In this document: in pieces, positions 8,982 to 17,341 of the stretch
How the letters are laid out: each line of letters starts with the position of its first letter
Position numbering within the stretch: position 1 is the first letter of the stretch
Source of the DNA: Bosea sp. (in: a-proteobacteria)
GTDB taxonomy: Bacteria; Pseudomonadota; Alphaproteobacteria; Rhizobiales; Beijerinckiaceae
Length of the DNA: 64,000 bases
Direction: 5' to 3'
Assembly (NCBI GenBank): GCA_023910605.1
Contig: JAAVVV010000001.1
Span: 734,698-798,697 of the forward strand
Translations under genes and position numbers: made by a program
The notes under the pieces: generated by a model
What the model was told of the DNA's origin: nothing
The model's database searches: none
The model's input: only the letters and a program-made list of their open reading frames with translations

Positions 8982-9383
8982 TCAAGTCCTGTCAGTAACC
9001 ACCTCCTCCGCCAGCATCTGGCCCTTCGCCAGCCGCCGTCCCAGCGCTTCGACGAAGGCCTCGTACCGCTCCTTGCCCTTGGCCTGGGCTGCGGCCTGCA
9101 GCGTGTCGGGCAGCGGCGGGGTGGCGGTTAGCCAGAAACGTACGAAGAGGGCGACGGCCTCGTTGCCGATCGTCACGTGTCGCTCGAGCCGCTCCGCGCT
9201 GCGGGTCAGCCGGTCGAGGCGACGTGCGAGCGCGGCCTCCAGGCGCTCGGATCCGTCAGGCGAGAGGAAGCTGTCGAGTGCCGCCTCGACCACGGCCGAC
9301 TGGCTCACCCGTTTGCGCGCGGCGTAGTCGGCGAGCCGGGCGCTCAACGCTGGCGGAATGCGGATCGTGGTCTTGGTGCGCAT
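8982..9383 (-). CDS. CopG-type ribbon-helix-helix protein of the transfer operon
   Basis: A 133-residue protein with an N-terminal ribbon-helix-helix DNA-binding fold (residues 1-40, TTIRIPPALSARLADYA then VSQSAVVEAALDSFL) and a C-terminal alpha-helical tail. Genes of this kind sit directly after traG in alphaproteobacterial ICEs and are usually followed by trbB. Only 20 bp separate it from traG, so the two are co-transcribed. It is the last transfer gene here, and nothing resembling trb genes follows. Confidence 0.82.
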   Translation of the reverse strand: MRTKTTIRIPPALSARLADYAARKRVSQSAVVEAALDSFLSPDGSERLEAALARRLDRLTRSAERLERHVTIGNEAVALFVRFWLTATPPLPDTLQAAAQAKGKERYEAFVEALGRRLAKGQMLAEEVVTDRT

Positions 9384-9403
9384 CGATTATCTTCCGTTCC
9401 ACG

Positions 9404-11392
9404 TCAGAGGGCGATGCCGTCGTCGGGGTCGAGCGCGGCCTGACGCGCGAGGCCGCGCATGCGGGCGGTCATCGCCCGGGTCTGGGCTGCGTCGTCGTCG
9501 GCCTCCTCGTCGAGGAAGGCAAACTCCTTCTCTGGATGCGGGCCAGGCTCGGGCGCGACCTGCTCGTGCTCTGGCAAGGCGGGCTCGCGGCGGATGCCGC
9601 CGTCGTCGTCTTCTGATCCACGTGCGGCCTTCGTGGGCTTGGGCGGGGCGATCACCGGCAAGGCACTCCAGTCGTCGGTCGCCGGCGGCATGCGGGCTGA
9701 GTTGTCCGGTATCGGCGGCGCCAGCACCCGCGCCTTCAGCTGCGCATCCTCGTAGTAACGCGCCTTCTTCACGCGCGCGGGCGGGGAGCCGGAGACGAGC
9801 ACGATCTCGTCGCCCGCCGGCAACTGCATGATCTCGCCCGGCGTCAAAAGCGGGCGCGCTGTTTCCTGCCGGCTGACCATCAGATGCCCGAGCCAGGGCG
9901 AGAGCCGGTGGCCAGCATAGTTCTTCATCGCCCGCATTTCGGTCGCGGTGCCGAGCGCGTCGGATACGCGCTTGGCGGTGCGCTCGTCGTTGGTCGCGAA
10001 GGCGACGCGGATATGGCAGTTGTCGAGGATGGCGTTGTTCGGCCCATAGGCGCGCTCGATCTGGTTCAGCGACTGGGCGATCAGGAAGGAGCGAATGCCG
10101 TAACCCGCCATGAAGGCGAGTTGGCTCTCGAAGAAGTCGAGCCGGCCGAGCGCGGGAAACTCGTCGAGCATCAACAGCAGGCGATGGCGCCTCCGGTCGT
10201 TCTCCAGCGTCTCGGTCAACCGCCGCCCGATCTGGTTGAGCACGAGGCGCACCAGGGGCTTGGTGCGCACGATGTCGGAGGGCGGCACGACGAGGTAGAG
10301 TGACACCGGCGCGTGGCCCTCGACCAGATCGGCGATGCGCCAGTCGCAGCGGCTGATCACTTCCGCCACCACGGGATCGCGGTATAGGCCGAGAAAGCTC
10401 ATGGCGGTCGAAAGAACGCCGGAGCGCTCGTTATCGGATTTGTTGAGAAGCTCGCGCGCCGCGCTCGCCACGACAGGGTGCGGCACTTTGCCGAGATGCG
10501 GCGTCGCCATCATGGCGGCGAGCGTCGCCTCGATCGGCCGGCGCGGGTCCGACAGGAAATTGGCGACGCCAGCGAGCGTCTTGTCGGCCTCGGCGTAGAG
10601 CACGTGCAGGATCGCGCCGACGAGCAGCGAATGGCTGGTCTTCTCCCAATGGTTACGGCGCTCCAGTGCGCCTTCGGGATCGACCAGGATGTCGGCGATG
10701 TTCTGGACGTCGCGCACCTCGCTCGGGCCGCGCCGCACCTCGAGCAGCGGGTTGTAGGCCGCACTTGCCGGATTCGTCGGGTCGAACAGCAGCACGCGAC
10801 CGAAGCGCGCGCGCCAGCCAGCAGTCAGCTGCCAGTTCTCGCCCTTGATGTCGTGGATGATCGCGCTGCCCGGCCAGGTGAGCAGCGTCGGCACGACAAG
10901 GCCAACGCCCTTGCCTGAGCGCGTCGGTGCAAAACACAGCACATGTTCCGGCCCGTCATGACGCAGATAGCGCCGTTCGAACCGGCCGAGCACCACGCCA
11001 TCGGGCGCCAGCAGCCCGGCGCGGACCACCTCGTCCTCGTTGGCCCATCGCGCCGAGCCATAGGTCGTCACGTCTCGTGCTTCCCGCGCCCGCCAGACCG
11101 ACATGCCGATGGCGATGCCGATCGCGGCGAACCCGCCGGAGCCTGCGATGAGCGCGCCTTCGTAGAAGATGTACGGCGCGTAGGCGTCGTACCAGTACCA
11201 CCACAGGAAGAAGGCAGGCGGCGGATAGACCGGCACGCCCCAGATCACGTTCATGGGCGGGCCGAGTTGAGCCTGGAACCCCAAACGCCACGCGACCCAC
11301 TGCGTTGCCCCCCACACCGCGGCGAGCACGATGAGTAAGACGACGATGAGTTGACCCCAGAGGATCTTGGTAGCGGACATACCGGTTGACAT
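9404..11392 (-). CDS. traG: Conjugative coupling protein TraG (VirD4-type)
   Basis: A 662-residue type IV coupling protein that would link the relaxosome to a type IV secretion channel at the inner membrane. Two or three N-terminal membrane segments (residues about 10-30 and 55-105) precede the ATPase. Walker A is APTRSGKGVG (about residue 155) and Walker B is LLLMLDEFPALG (about 405). The C-terminal tail is acidic and likely disordered. It lies 91 bp after the relaxase gene and 20 bp before the CopG-type gene. The length is normal and the frame intact. Confidence 0.93.
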   Translation of the reverse strand: MSTGMSATKILWGQLIVVLLIVLAAVWGATQWVAWRLGFQAQLGPPMNVIWGVPVYPPPAFFLWWYWYDAYAPYIFYEGALIAGSGGFAAIGIAIGMSVWRAREARDVTTYGSARWANEDEVVRAGLLAPDGVVLGRFERRYLRHDGPEHVLCFAPTRSGKGVGLVVPTLLTWPGSAIIHDIKGENWQLTAGWRARFGRVLLFDPTNPASAAYNPLLEVRRGPSEVRDVQNIADILVDPEGALERRNHWEKTSHSLLVGAILHVLYAEADKTLAGVANFLSDPRRPIEATLAAMMATPHLGKVPHPVVASAARELLNKSDNERSGVLSTAMSFLGLYRDPVVAEVISRCDWRIADLVEGHAPVSLYLVVPPSDIVRTKPLVRLVLNQIGRRLTETLENDRRRHRLLLMLDEFPALGRLDFFESQLAFMAGYGIRSFLIAQSLNQIERAYGPNNAILDNCHIRVAFATNDERTAKRVSDALGTATEMRAMKNYAGHRLSPWLGHLMVSRQETARPLLTPGEIMQLPAGDEIVLVSGSPPARVKKARYYEDAQLKARVLAPPIPDNSARMPPATDDWSALPVIAPPKPTKAARGSEDDDGGIRREPALPEHEQVAPEPGPHPEKEFAFLDEEADDDAAQTRAMTARMRGLARQAALDPDDGIAL

Positions 11393-11483
11393 GAGCCGCA
11401 GCGTTCAGAGGCGCTAGCTCAAGATGCAATAGCCCCCAGCCTGACGTCGCATCTCAGGCGGCGATGGCGTGCACAACGGCGGT

Positions 11484-13253
11484 TCAGATGCTGGGGCTTC
11501 GTTTTCGGCTAAGGCTCCACTCGACGCCGCCGCCTGGCAGCATGACGCCGGAGATCTTGTCGCCGAGACGCACGTCGAGTGCCGGCTTCCACGGGACGAG
11601 CTGGAAACCAAGACCGTCATCGAGCATCGCGAAGCGGCCGGAGGCGAGGTCGACGCGGCGGGCGTAGACGCCGTTGACCGGATCACCGTCAGTCACCGGA
11701 CGGTAGCTGCGGCCTATCTCTGCCGAGAGTCTCGCGCCTATGCTGGCGAGTTCGCGCTCGCGCAGCGTGCCGATCAGGTCGGCAGTGAAGACGATGCGCT
11801 GACCCTGCCGTTGCGCGAGGCCTTCGGCAAGGAGATGCTCGCCGCGGCGCGTGAGCGCGGCGGTCACCTCTGCTCCGAAACCGGAACCCGCCACCAGCAC
11901 TTTGTCGCGCTCGACGAGGCGATGGTCGAGCCAGGTCGCGCCGGTGGCCGACACCTGCGCCTTGATCGACAGGTCCGAGCGTGGGGCGAGCGCGGTGCGC
12001 TCGCGGCCGTCTGCATCCATGTATCGGCGCAATTCGACGATGCCGCCGGGCGGGACGTCGGTCGTCGCTTCGAAGCTCGGGAAGCGGATGTGGTGGACGC
12101 GGCCGTCCACGCCGTCGATCACGGCGAAGGCCGTGCCCTTCAGCTCGTCGTCCAGGCCGCGCGCCGCCAGGCGGCCGATGATCGGTTCTGGCCTTTCGCC
12201 GTGGATGGCGAAGTCGGCTGGCGCACGCTCGGCGTTGAGGTCGGCTATGGCGCGATGCATGGTCTTGATGATGTCGCCACGCAGGCCGAGGTCGCGCAGC
12301 GTCGCCTCGGCCCCGGGCTTGAGGCTCCAGGACGCCGGCCCAAGCTTTTCAGCAAGGCCCAGCCGTTCGAGCGTCTGGGCACGACCGATCATCAGGCGGC
12401 GCAGGTCAGTGTCAGCGCCGCCGCGCGGCGGCCGCAGGTCGAGGATTCCCCCACCCTCGTCACTTGCCGCCTGAAGTGCGCGGTCGAGGCCAGTCCAGCG
12501 CTCGGCAGCGACATCTTTCTCCAACCCCGTTCGGATCTCCTGCTCGGATCGCGGGCCAAGCTCGAGATCGACCAGCTCCTCCGCACGGGCGCGGAAGCCC
12601 TTGGCGATGTAGTTGCGGGCGATGACGAGATCGCGGCCATCGTCGGCTACGCCACGCACCAGCACATGGACGTGCGGGTTGTCGGTGTTCCAGTGATCGA
12701 CGGCGACCCAGTCGAGCTTCGTGCCAAGGTCGCGCTCGGCCTGGCTCATCAGGTCGCGGGTGAAGCCCCTGAGGTCGGCCATGCGGTCCGCGTCCTCCGG
12801 GCTGACGATGAAGCGGAAATGATGCCGGTCGGCGTTTGGTCCTTCCTGGCCACAACGCTCGGCAAAGGCGCGGCCATCGGCCTCGTCGCCGACCTCATTG
12901 AAGAGCCGCGCCTCGCCTCCATCCCGGGTCACCCCCTCGCGCTTGAGATAAGCGACGTGCGTGGCGAGAGACGCGGCGCGGAACTTCGCACCGTGATGGC
13001 GGACGACGCGGGCCTTGATGACGACGCGCCGCGAGGGCGAGCGCAGCGAGGCGATGACCGTCGCCGCACGGCCGCGCCCGAAGCGTGATCGCGAGCGGCC
13101 GATGCTCGTCTTGCCGAAGCCGCGCCCGGTGTGACCCGCCTGACGTGCGGCGCGCATGACCTGACCGACGAGGCTTTGCGCCCGCCTGGCCCCAGGGCCT
13201 TTGTCGCGGATGCGGCCCGGCCGGATCGTCAGGTCGGCGTCATGCTCGCTCAC
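11484..13253 (-). CDS. Relaxase/mobilisation nuclease with DUF3363 domain
   Basis: A 589-residue DNA relaxase of the VirD2-like/DUF3363 type that would nick the island's transfer origin. The N-terminus is very basic (residues 1-75). The metal-binding three-histidine motif is visible around residues 180-200 (DHWNTDNPHVHVLVRG). The C-terminal half is the DUF3363 region. The start ATG overlaps the preceding small gene by 4 bp. A strong antisense open frame covers much of this gene and is a GC-rich shadow. The oriT was not located. Confidence 0.9.
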   Translation of the reverse strand: MSEHDADLTIRPGRIRDKGPGARRAQSLVGQVMRAARQAGHTGRGFGKTSIGRSRSRFGRGRAATVIASLRSPSRRVVIKARVVRHHGAKFRAASLATHVAYLKREGVTRDGGEARLFNEVGDEADGRAFAERCGQEGPNADRHHFRFIVSPEDADRMADLRGFTRDLMSQAERDLGTKLDWVAVDHWNTDNPHVHVLVRGVADDGRDLVIARNYIAKGFRARAEELVDLELGPRSEQEIRTGLEKDVAAERWTGLDRALQAASDEGGGILDLRPPRGGADTDLRRLMIGRAQTLERLGLAEKLGPASWSLKPGAEATLRDLGLRGDIIKTMHRAIADLNAERAPADFAIHGERPEPIIGRLAARGLDDELKGTAFAVIDGVDGRVHHIRFPSFEATTDVPPGGIVELRRYMDADGRERTALAPRSDLSIKAQVSATGATWLDHRLVERDKVLVAGSGFGAEVTAALTRRGEHLLAEGLAQRQGQRIVFTADLIGTLRERELASIGARLSAEIGRSYRPVTDGDPVNGVYARRVDLASGRFAMLDDGLGFQLVPWKPALDVRLGDKISGVMLPGGGVEWSLSRKRSPSI

Positions 13254-13549
13254 GGCGCTGCATCCTGGGTGTAAGCGAGCGTGATGGCGCTTTGTGCGTT
13301 GATGTCATTGCGCTTTCGGCGAAATGCGCCGCGCATGCCTGCGGCAAGTGGATCGAAAATGCTATGGTTCTCAACGCCATACGACCAAGCGCCATCGCTG
13401 CTTTTATCTCGCAATCCGTGGACGTCTCCCTTCAGCACGATCGCTGACCCACGCATGTGACCTTCAAAATCGACGACCTTTGCTTCCAAGAACGGGTGAC
13501 GCCTGAGCGGTGGCGGCATAGCGCCATGTATCGATGGCAGCAGGTTCAT
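13250..13549 (-). CDS. Small conserved-context protein of unknown function
   Basis: A 99-residue protein with no family I recognise. It is supported mainly by context: its ATG overlaps the stop of the lytic transglycosylase gene by 4 bp, and its stop overlaps the relaxase ATG by 4 bp, so it fills the gap exactly within a translationally coupled operon. No signal peptide or membrane helix is seen; the sequence is basic at both ends. It could be a diverged remnant rather than a functional protein. Confidence 0.55.
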   Translation of the reverse strand: MNLLPSIHGAMPPPLRRHPFLEAKVVDFEGHMRGSAIVLKGDVHGLRDKSSDGAWSYGVENHSIFDPLAAGMRGAFRRKRNDINAQSAITLAYTQDAAP

Positions 13550-14373
13550 GGCGTCGATCCCGCAGGCCGCGATACAGCAAACAGCACGCGCGTCGGCGAC
13601 GGCGTCGCAGGCTTGGTGACTGCATTCCTCGCCATGACGGGCGATCGACCGCGCGGATCCACCGCCGCCGCAGGCGCTTGACGGGCCTCGGCCTCGAGCC
13701 GGCGATGCAACGTCAGCAGCCGGCTCTCATCGGGCGACAGGCGCTCGGACGGCGTAGGTGCCGCATCCGAGAGACCGCTTGGCGGCGTCACTGGCGCGAA
13801 CAGTGGGCCTGTTGCCGGGTCGGCCTGGGCCAGCTTCACGATCGGTCCAGTCTCACTCGATGGCGTGCCGTTGAGCGCGGGGACGAGCACGGCGATGTAA
13901 GCGCGCGTTTCCGCCGGAAGCCGTCGGCCGGCACGGACATGCTGATCCGTACGCCCGGGGCCGGCATTGTAGGCGGCGAGCATGAGGTGCACCGAGCGGT
14001 AGCGGTCGTGCATCTGGCGCAGATAGGCGGCACCTGCGAGGATGTTGTCGCGCGGCTGGAACGGGTCGGCGCCGAGACCGTGAGCGCGGCGCAACTCCGC
14101 CCAGGTGCCAGGCATGATTTGCATCAGGCCCATGGCGCCGGCATGCGAGACGGCGCGCGGCCGACCGGCGCTTTCGACCCGCATCACCTCGCGGATCCAG
14201 CGCTCTGGAAGGGCGAAGCGCTGGGCGGCTTCCGCGATATAGCGGGCATAGGGATCACGAGACCCGGCGTGCGCCGGCGCAGCGAGCGCGAGCAGAGCCA
14301 GCGTAGCTGCGAGCAAGATGACCCGGGATGGAAGATGCTTGCGCCGCGCGCTCGGCGATGCGGTGTCGGTCAT
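13546..14373 (-). CDS. Lytic transglycosylase (SLT fold), conjugation-associated
   Basis: A 275-residue periplasmic peptidoglycan-cleaving enzyme that opens the wall for the transfer apparatus. It has an N-terminal signal peptide (basic residues then VILLAATLALLALAAPAHAG). The catalytic Glu lies at about residue 65 in VMRVESAGRP, followed by GAMGLMQIMPGT and AAYNAGPG, the three classical SLT motifs. The C-terminal 100 residues are proline-rich and unstructured. It overlaps the signal-peptidase gene by 4 bp upstream and the small gene by 4 bp downstream. Confidence 0.93.
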   Translation of the reverse strand: MTDTASPSARRKHLPSRVILLAATLALLALAAPAHAGSRDPYARYIAEAAQRFALPERWIREVMRVESAGRPRAVSHAGAMGLMQIMPGTWAELRRAHGLGADPFQPRDNILAGAAYLRQMHDRYRSVHLMLAAYNAGPGRTDQHVRAGRRLPAETRAYIAVLVPALNGTPSSETGPIVKLAQADPATGPLFAPVTPPSGLSDAAPTPSERLSPDESRLLTLHRRLEAEARQAPAAAVDPRGRSPVMARNAVTKPATPSPTRVLFAVSRPAGSTP

Positions 14374-14888
14374 GATCGGCGCTCCCTGGATGTGTGGAGC
14401 AGGACGGCGCGGCCCCGCAGGGCGCTGGCGGGCGTCGGCCCGAAATAGCGGCCGTCGAGGCTGTCCGGCGCATCCTGGTTCAGGAGGAAGACGAGGTCGG
14501 GACCGAGTCGCTGGCAGCCTTGCCAGCGCGGCAAGGGACGGTCGGCGCGATCCATCTCGCGGGCCGTTGCGACAATCCTGCCGTCGATCAGGATGCGGTC
14601 GCCTGCGCGGCAGACTGTCTGTCCGGCAAGCGCTGCAAGGCGCTTCAGGAGCGGCACGCCGGGCGCCAGATAGCCTCTTTCAGCAAGCAGCACCGCGACG
14701 GGGCCCGGCGGTGTGACAAGCACAAGATCACCGACGGTGAGATTGTCGGCAGGCTCGATCCGATAGAGGCCGAGCGGCGCGCTGGCCGAGGCGTTCCAGA
14801 CAAGATGCGGGGACGGATCGAATGCGGCCGGAGCGGCGATGAGGCCGACGCCGCCCGCCATGAACGCCGCAAGGATCGTGCGGCTCAT
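14370..14888 (-). CDS. traF: TraF-type S26 signal peptidase of the transfer region
   Basis: A 172-residue serine peptidase of family S26 related to TraF of RP4, which cyclises or processes the conjugative pilin. The N-terminal membrane anchor is residues 4-22. The catalytic Ser36 lies in SASAPLGLYR and the general-base Lys82 in LLKRLAALAG, both visible. Its substrate would be the TrbC pilin, whose gene is absent from this window. Overlaps both neighbours by 4 bp. Confidence 0.9.
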   Translation of the reverse strand: MSRTILAAFMAGGVGLIAAPAAFDPSPHLVWNASASAPLGLYRIEPADNLTVGDLVLVTPPGPVAVLLAERGYLAPGVPLLKRLAALAGQTVCRAGDRILIDGRIVATAREMDRADRPLPRWQGCQRLGPDLVFLLNQDAPDSLDGRYFGPTPASALRGRAVLLHTSRERRS

Positions 14889-15349
14889 GCCTCGAGCCTC
14901 CGACGCTTGAGCCAGGCCCGATGGCGGTCGGGCCTGTAGGCGCGCGGCGTCTCGCCTGCGCTGAGCCGGTTCATCACGTGTCGCCAGTGATCGGGACAGG
15001 CGTCGGCAGGATCGACGCCGGCCCGCTCGACGGCGTCGATGGCGGTGAGGGCAGCCTCAACCTTTGGCCAGCCGGACAGGCGCAGCAGGAGTTCGCCGCC
15101 GGGCGTCACGAACGGGATCGTCGAGCAGGCCTCGCCTGGCGCGACTGCGCGCAGGATGTCGATGCGGCTGACGATCGTGCCATGCTCGCCCGCGGCCCAG
15201 CGCACGAAGGCGAACACGGCGCCAGGCGCAAAGCTGACGACACGCCGGCGGCGGTCGAGGATCGTCTCTTCGGCAATGCGGCCGAAGCGGATCCAGCGCT
15301 CGACGCGCTTCTCGAGCCAGAGGAGTTCGACGCGGGTGAGCGCACTCAT
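14885..15349 (-). CDS. DUF2840 family protein
   Basis: A 154-residue protein of the DUF2840 family, found almost only in the transfer/replication region of alphaproteobacterial ICEs. Seen: a Trp/Arg-rich N-terminus (RVELLWLEKRVERWIRFG) and a basic C-terminus. No catalytic motif is evident. It overlaps the RepA-like and TraF genes by 4 bp each. In many related elements a parA gene lies between this gene and repA; here none is present. Confidence 0.85.
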   Translation of the reverse strand: MSALTRVELLWLEKRVERWIRFGRIAEETILDRRRRVVSFAPGAVFAFVRWAAGEHGTIVSRIDILRAVAPGEACSTIPFVTPGGELLLRLSGWPKVEAALTAIDAVERAGVDPADACPDHWRHVMNRLSAGETPRAYRPDRHRAWLKRRRLEA

Positions 15350-16401
15350 GACCGCCCGCCGTGTTTGGCTCCGGCCCGCGATCCACAGCGCGCGCCGCCT
15401 CCAACAACCAAGATGTTAGAATCCGGGTTAGAGACGTTAGGCGACGTATTGGCCGTTGAGCCGATTGGGAAAAGCTCGCCCTGGCGCGCCTGATGTCCCG
15501 TGCCGGCTGCGCCTGACATCCCGATACGGCATGCGCCTGAAGTCCCGTGGGTCGGCGGACTTATCCAAACACTGTCCACAGGCTGCATGTGCAGCGTGAC
15601 GACGGCGCGGGCGCCGGTCTCGAGCGTCAGCTCGTATCCTGGCAATGGCTGTCGTGCGACGATCCTGCGGATGTCGAGAGCGAAGTCGGAGAAGCGTGCA
15701 AGGCTTGCGCTCTTGACGTGAAGGTGGCGCAGATCGAAGCGCCAGCCGCCTGGCTGGCGGCCTGCATGCTTGCGAGCGACGCGATAGAGCCAGCGCTCGA
15801 TGCCGCCTGTCAGCGCGAAATACTCCCGGTCGATGGTGAGGACGAAGCGGCGGTCGATGACCCCCTGGTAGAACCAGTCCGGGAGCACGAACTCCATGCC
15901 TTCCACGCGGCCGGCGCGCGTCGTCAACTCCTCCCACTCGTTGATCCAGCTGAACTGCTGGCGGCGCCAGTGCTCGCCCTGGCGGATCGTGGTGCGGATG
16001 ACGGTCGACTGCAGCCGGGCCAGCGCACCCTTGAGCAGCCCATACTCGCGCTTGCCGCGTGCCCGGCCGATGGCGCCGAGCAATTGGTAGGGCGTGAAGC
16101 GGAAGAAGCGAGAGGTCGGCAGGCCGCGGTCCAGAGCCTCGACGATCTGGGAGGCCGCCCAGATCAGCACGTCTGCGTCCCAGATGGTCGCCATGCCGTG
16201 CTCAGGGACGGCGTGGACCTCGACCTCGACGTCGCCGGCGCGGTAGCGGATCGGGGCGGCGCGCCGGGCCTTGGCGAGGGAGAAGAACGGCCGCTCCATC
16301 AGGTCGCGCTGGTCGCGCGGCGCGATGTCGCCGGATAGCGCCTCGAAGGGGTCGAGCGTTGCGCGTTCGTTCGCTGCGAAGCGGGGGCGTGAGGCGGCCA
16401 T
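15346..16401 (-). CDS. repA: Replication initiator protein A (RPA family)
   Basis: A 351-residue RepA-like initiator of the type carried by ICEs and some alphaproteobacterial plasmids. The conserved core runs from MAASRPRFAANERATLDPFE to GYELTLETGARAVVTLHMQ, with the usual blocks FFRFTPYQLLGAIGRARGKR and EYFALTGGIERWLYRVARKH (winged-helix segment). The ATG at 16401 was preferred over the more distal open frame because the longer version would overlap the AlpA-like gene completely. Its TGA overlaps the DUF2840 start. It may support a transient replicating form of the excised island. Confidence 0.88.
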   Translation of the reverse strand: MAASRPRFAANERATLDPFEALSGDIAPRDQRDLMERPFFSLAKARRAAPIRYRAGDVEVEVHAVPEHGMATIWDADVLIWAASQIVEALDRGLPTSRFFRFTPYQLLGAIGRARGKREYGLLKGALARLQSTVIRTTIRQGEHWRRQQFSWINEWEELTTRAGRVEGMEFVLPDWFYQGVIDRRFVLTIDREYFALTGGIERWLYRVARKHAGRQPGGWRFDLRHLHVKSASLARFSDFALDIRRIVARQPLPGYELTLETGARAVVTLHMQPVDSVWISPPTHGTSGACRIGMSGAAGTGHQARQGELFPIGSTANTSPNVSNPDSNILVVGGGARCGSRAGAKHGGRS

Positions 16402-16411
16402 CGGCGCGGAC

Positions 16412-16696
16412 TCAGCGGCGTGCGCCGCCGGCATAGGCCGGCGAGAGCGCGGCATGCCGCTTGGCGGGCAACACGGCGTCGCCCGTCGTGTCGCTGGTTG
16501 ATGTCTTGCCGCCGCGACCGACCCAGGCCTGCAGATCGGTGAGCGCATAGACGACGCGCCCGCCGATCTTCGAATAGCGCGGCCCGGTGCCGTAGGTGCG
16601 GTGTTTCTCAAGCGTGCGGCCACTGAGGCCGAGAAAGCGGGCGGCTTCCGGCGTGCGCAGATAGCGCGGCGGAAGACCAGCGTTGGGATCGGGCAT
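16412..16696 (-). CDS. AlpA/excisionase-like helix-turn-helix regulator
   Basis: A 94-residue DNA-binding protein with a MerR-type winged helix (RYLRTPEAARFLGLSGRTLE, then GPRYSKIGGRVVYALTDLQAWV), as in AlpA regulators and excisionases. The start ATG at 16696 is chosen because GGAGAG lies 6 nt upstream; longer upstream starts lack this. That ribosome binding site is part of a long hairpin (16701-16767), so translation may be controlled. It lies 10 bp upstream of repA and could activate excision or replication genes. Confidence 0.85.
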   Translation of the reverse strand: MPDPNAGLPPRYLRTPEAARFLGLSGRTLEKHRTYGTGPRYSKIGGRVVYALTDLQAWVGRGGKTSTSDTTGDAVLPAKRHAALSPAYAGGARR

Positions 16697-16700
16697 TGGA

Positions 16701-16767
16701 GCTCTCCGGCTTGGACTGTCGCGCCGCGCACCGTGCGCGGCGGTCAGGTCCAAGGCTGGCGGAGAGC
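16701..16767 (-). promoter_or_regulatory. Leader hairpin sequestering the AlpA-like ribosome binding site
   Basis: Three nested arms pair: GCTCTCCG with CGGAGAGC, TTGGAC with GTCCAA, and CGCCGCGCAC with GTGCGCGGCG around a single central base. In the minus-strand mRNA the GGAGAG ribosome binding site of the AlpA-like gene is the 3' strand of the outer arm, so the folded leader would block initiation. The apical arm resembles hairpins in front of the DUF736 and DUF2493 genes. Confidence 0.65.
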
Positions 16768-16813
16768 GGTGGGCTGGAGGGAGTTCGAAGACCGGGAGCG
16801 GGAAAGCGGTCCC

Positions 16814-17341
16814 CTATCGAAGGCGAAGGGCCGGACCGGCGGTCAGGAGGTCCCGATATCCGCCGTCGCGAAGCCGTCCGGCATCAACGAGGAGACGCAG
16901 GGTGCGGCTGCGGAGGTCATGGGTCTTCCAGGACGGGCCGCTCGGCACGCGGTCGGCTCCGAACAGCCCTTGGGCGAGGACGCGATGGCTTGCGCCGGTC
17001 GCGCGGCCGTCGAGCGCGCGCAGACCCAGGATGAGACGCCGGCGGCGCTCCCGCGACAGGACTGGCGGCGCGCTGATGGGTCGGCCCAGCGCATGGGCCC
17101 AGAACAGGAGCACAGTCGCCAGCCGCTGCGGCGTCAACGCGTCGAGCGGCACGAGCACGGCTGCGATGGGCGCTCGCTCCCGGCTGTCCGGCCGCCAGAT
17201 CTGGCGCGCCGCCGTCGTGGTCAGACCGTGCCAACCATCATTGGCGAAGCGAACTGAAGTCGCAGCCGGTGGCGCAACCGGCGATCGAGGCGACAAGGAT
17301 GGCGGTAAATCCGATGAGATCAGCGTGTCGACGCTCAGCAC
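16814..17341 (-). CDS. DUF2285 protein, probably the 3' part of a frameshifted gene
   Basis: A 175-residue DUF2285 protein. The conserved core begins at about LVPLDALTPQRLATVLLFW and ends with the typical RDGGYRDLL motif. The only start is a GTG at 17341, without a good ribosome binding site and inside the preceding gene. Just upstream in this frame the sequence reads STLWLPVLSV, which resembles the linker that normally joins a DUF6499 head to a DUF2285 domain. The gene is therefore most likely the second half of a DUF6499-DUF2285 protein split by a one-base indel near 17360. DUF2285 proteins of ICEs are known or suspected activators of excision genes. Confidence 0.75.
   Translation of the reverse strand: MLSVDTLISSDLPPSLSPRSPVAPPAATSVRFANDGWHGLTTTAARQIWRPDSRERAPIAAVLVPLDALTPQRLATVLLFWAHALGRPISAPPVLSRERRRRLILGLRALDGRATGASHRVLAQGLFGADRVPSGPSWKTHDLRSRTLRLLVDAGRLRDGGYRDLLTAGPALRLR

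Noticed and set aside
11469..13088. A 539-codon plus-strand open frame across the relaxase gene
   Set aside because: It is antisense to a well-supported relaxase, has no recognisable domain and shows the Arg/Ala/Gly bias of a GC-rich shadow frame.
13534..16338. Long plus-strand frames opposite the lytic transglycosylase, DUF2840 and repA genes
   Set aside because: All lie opposite coupled, domain-supported minus-strand genes and lack ribosome binding sites or known motifs.
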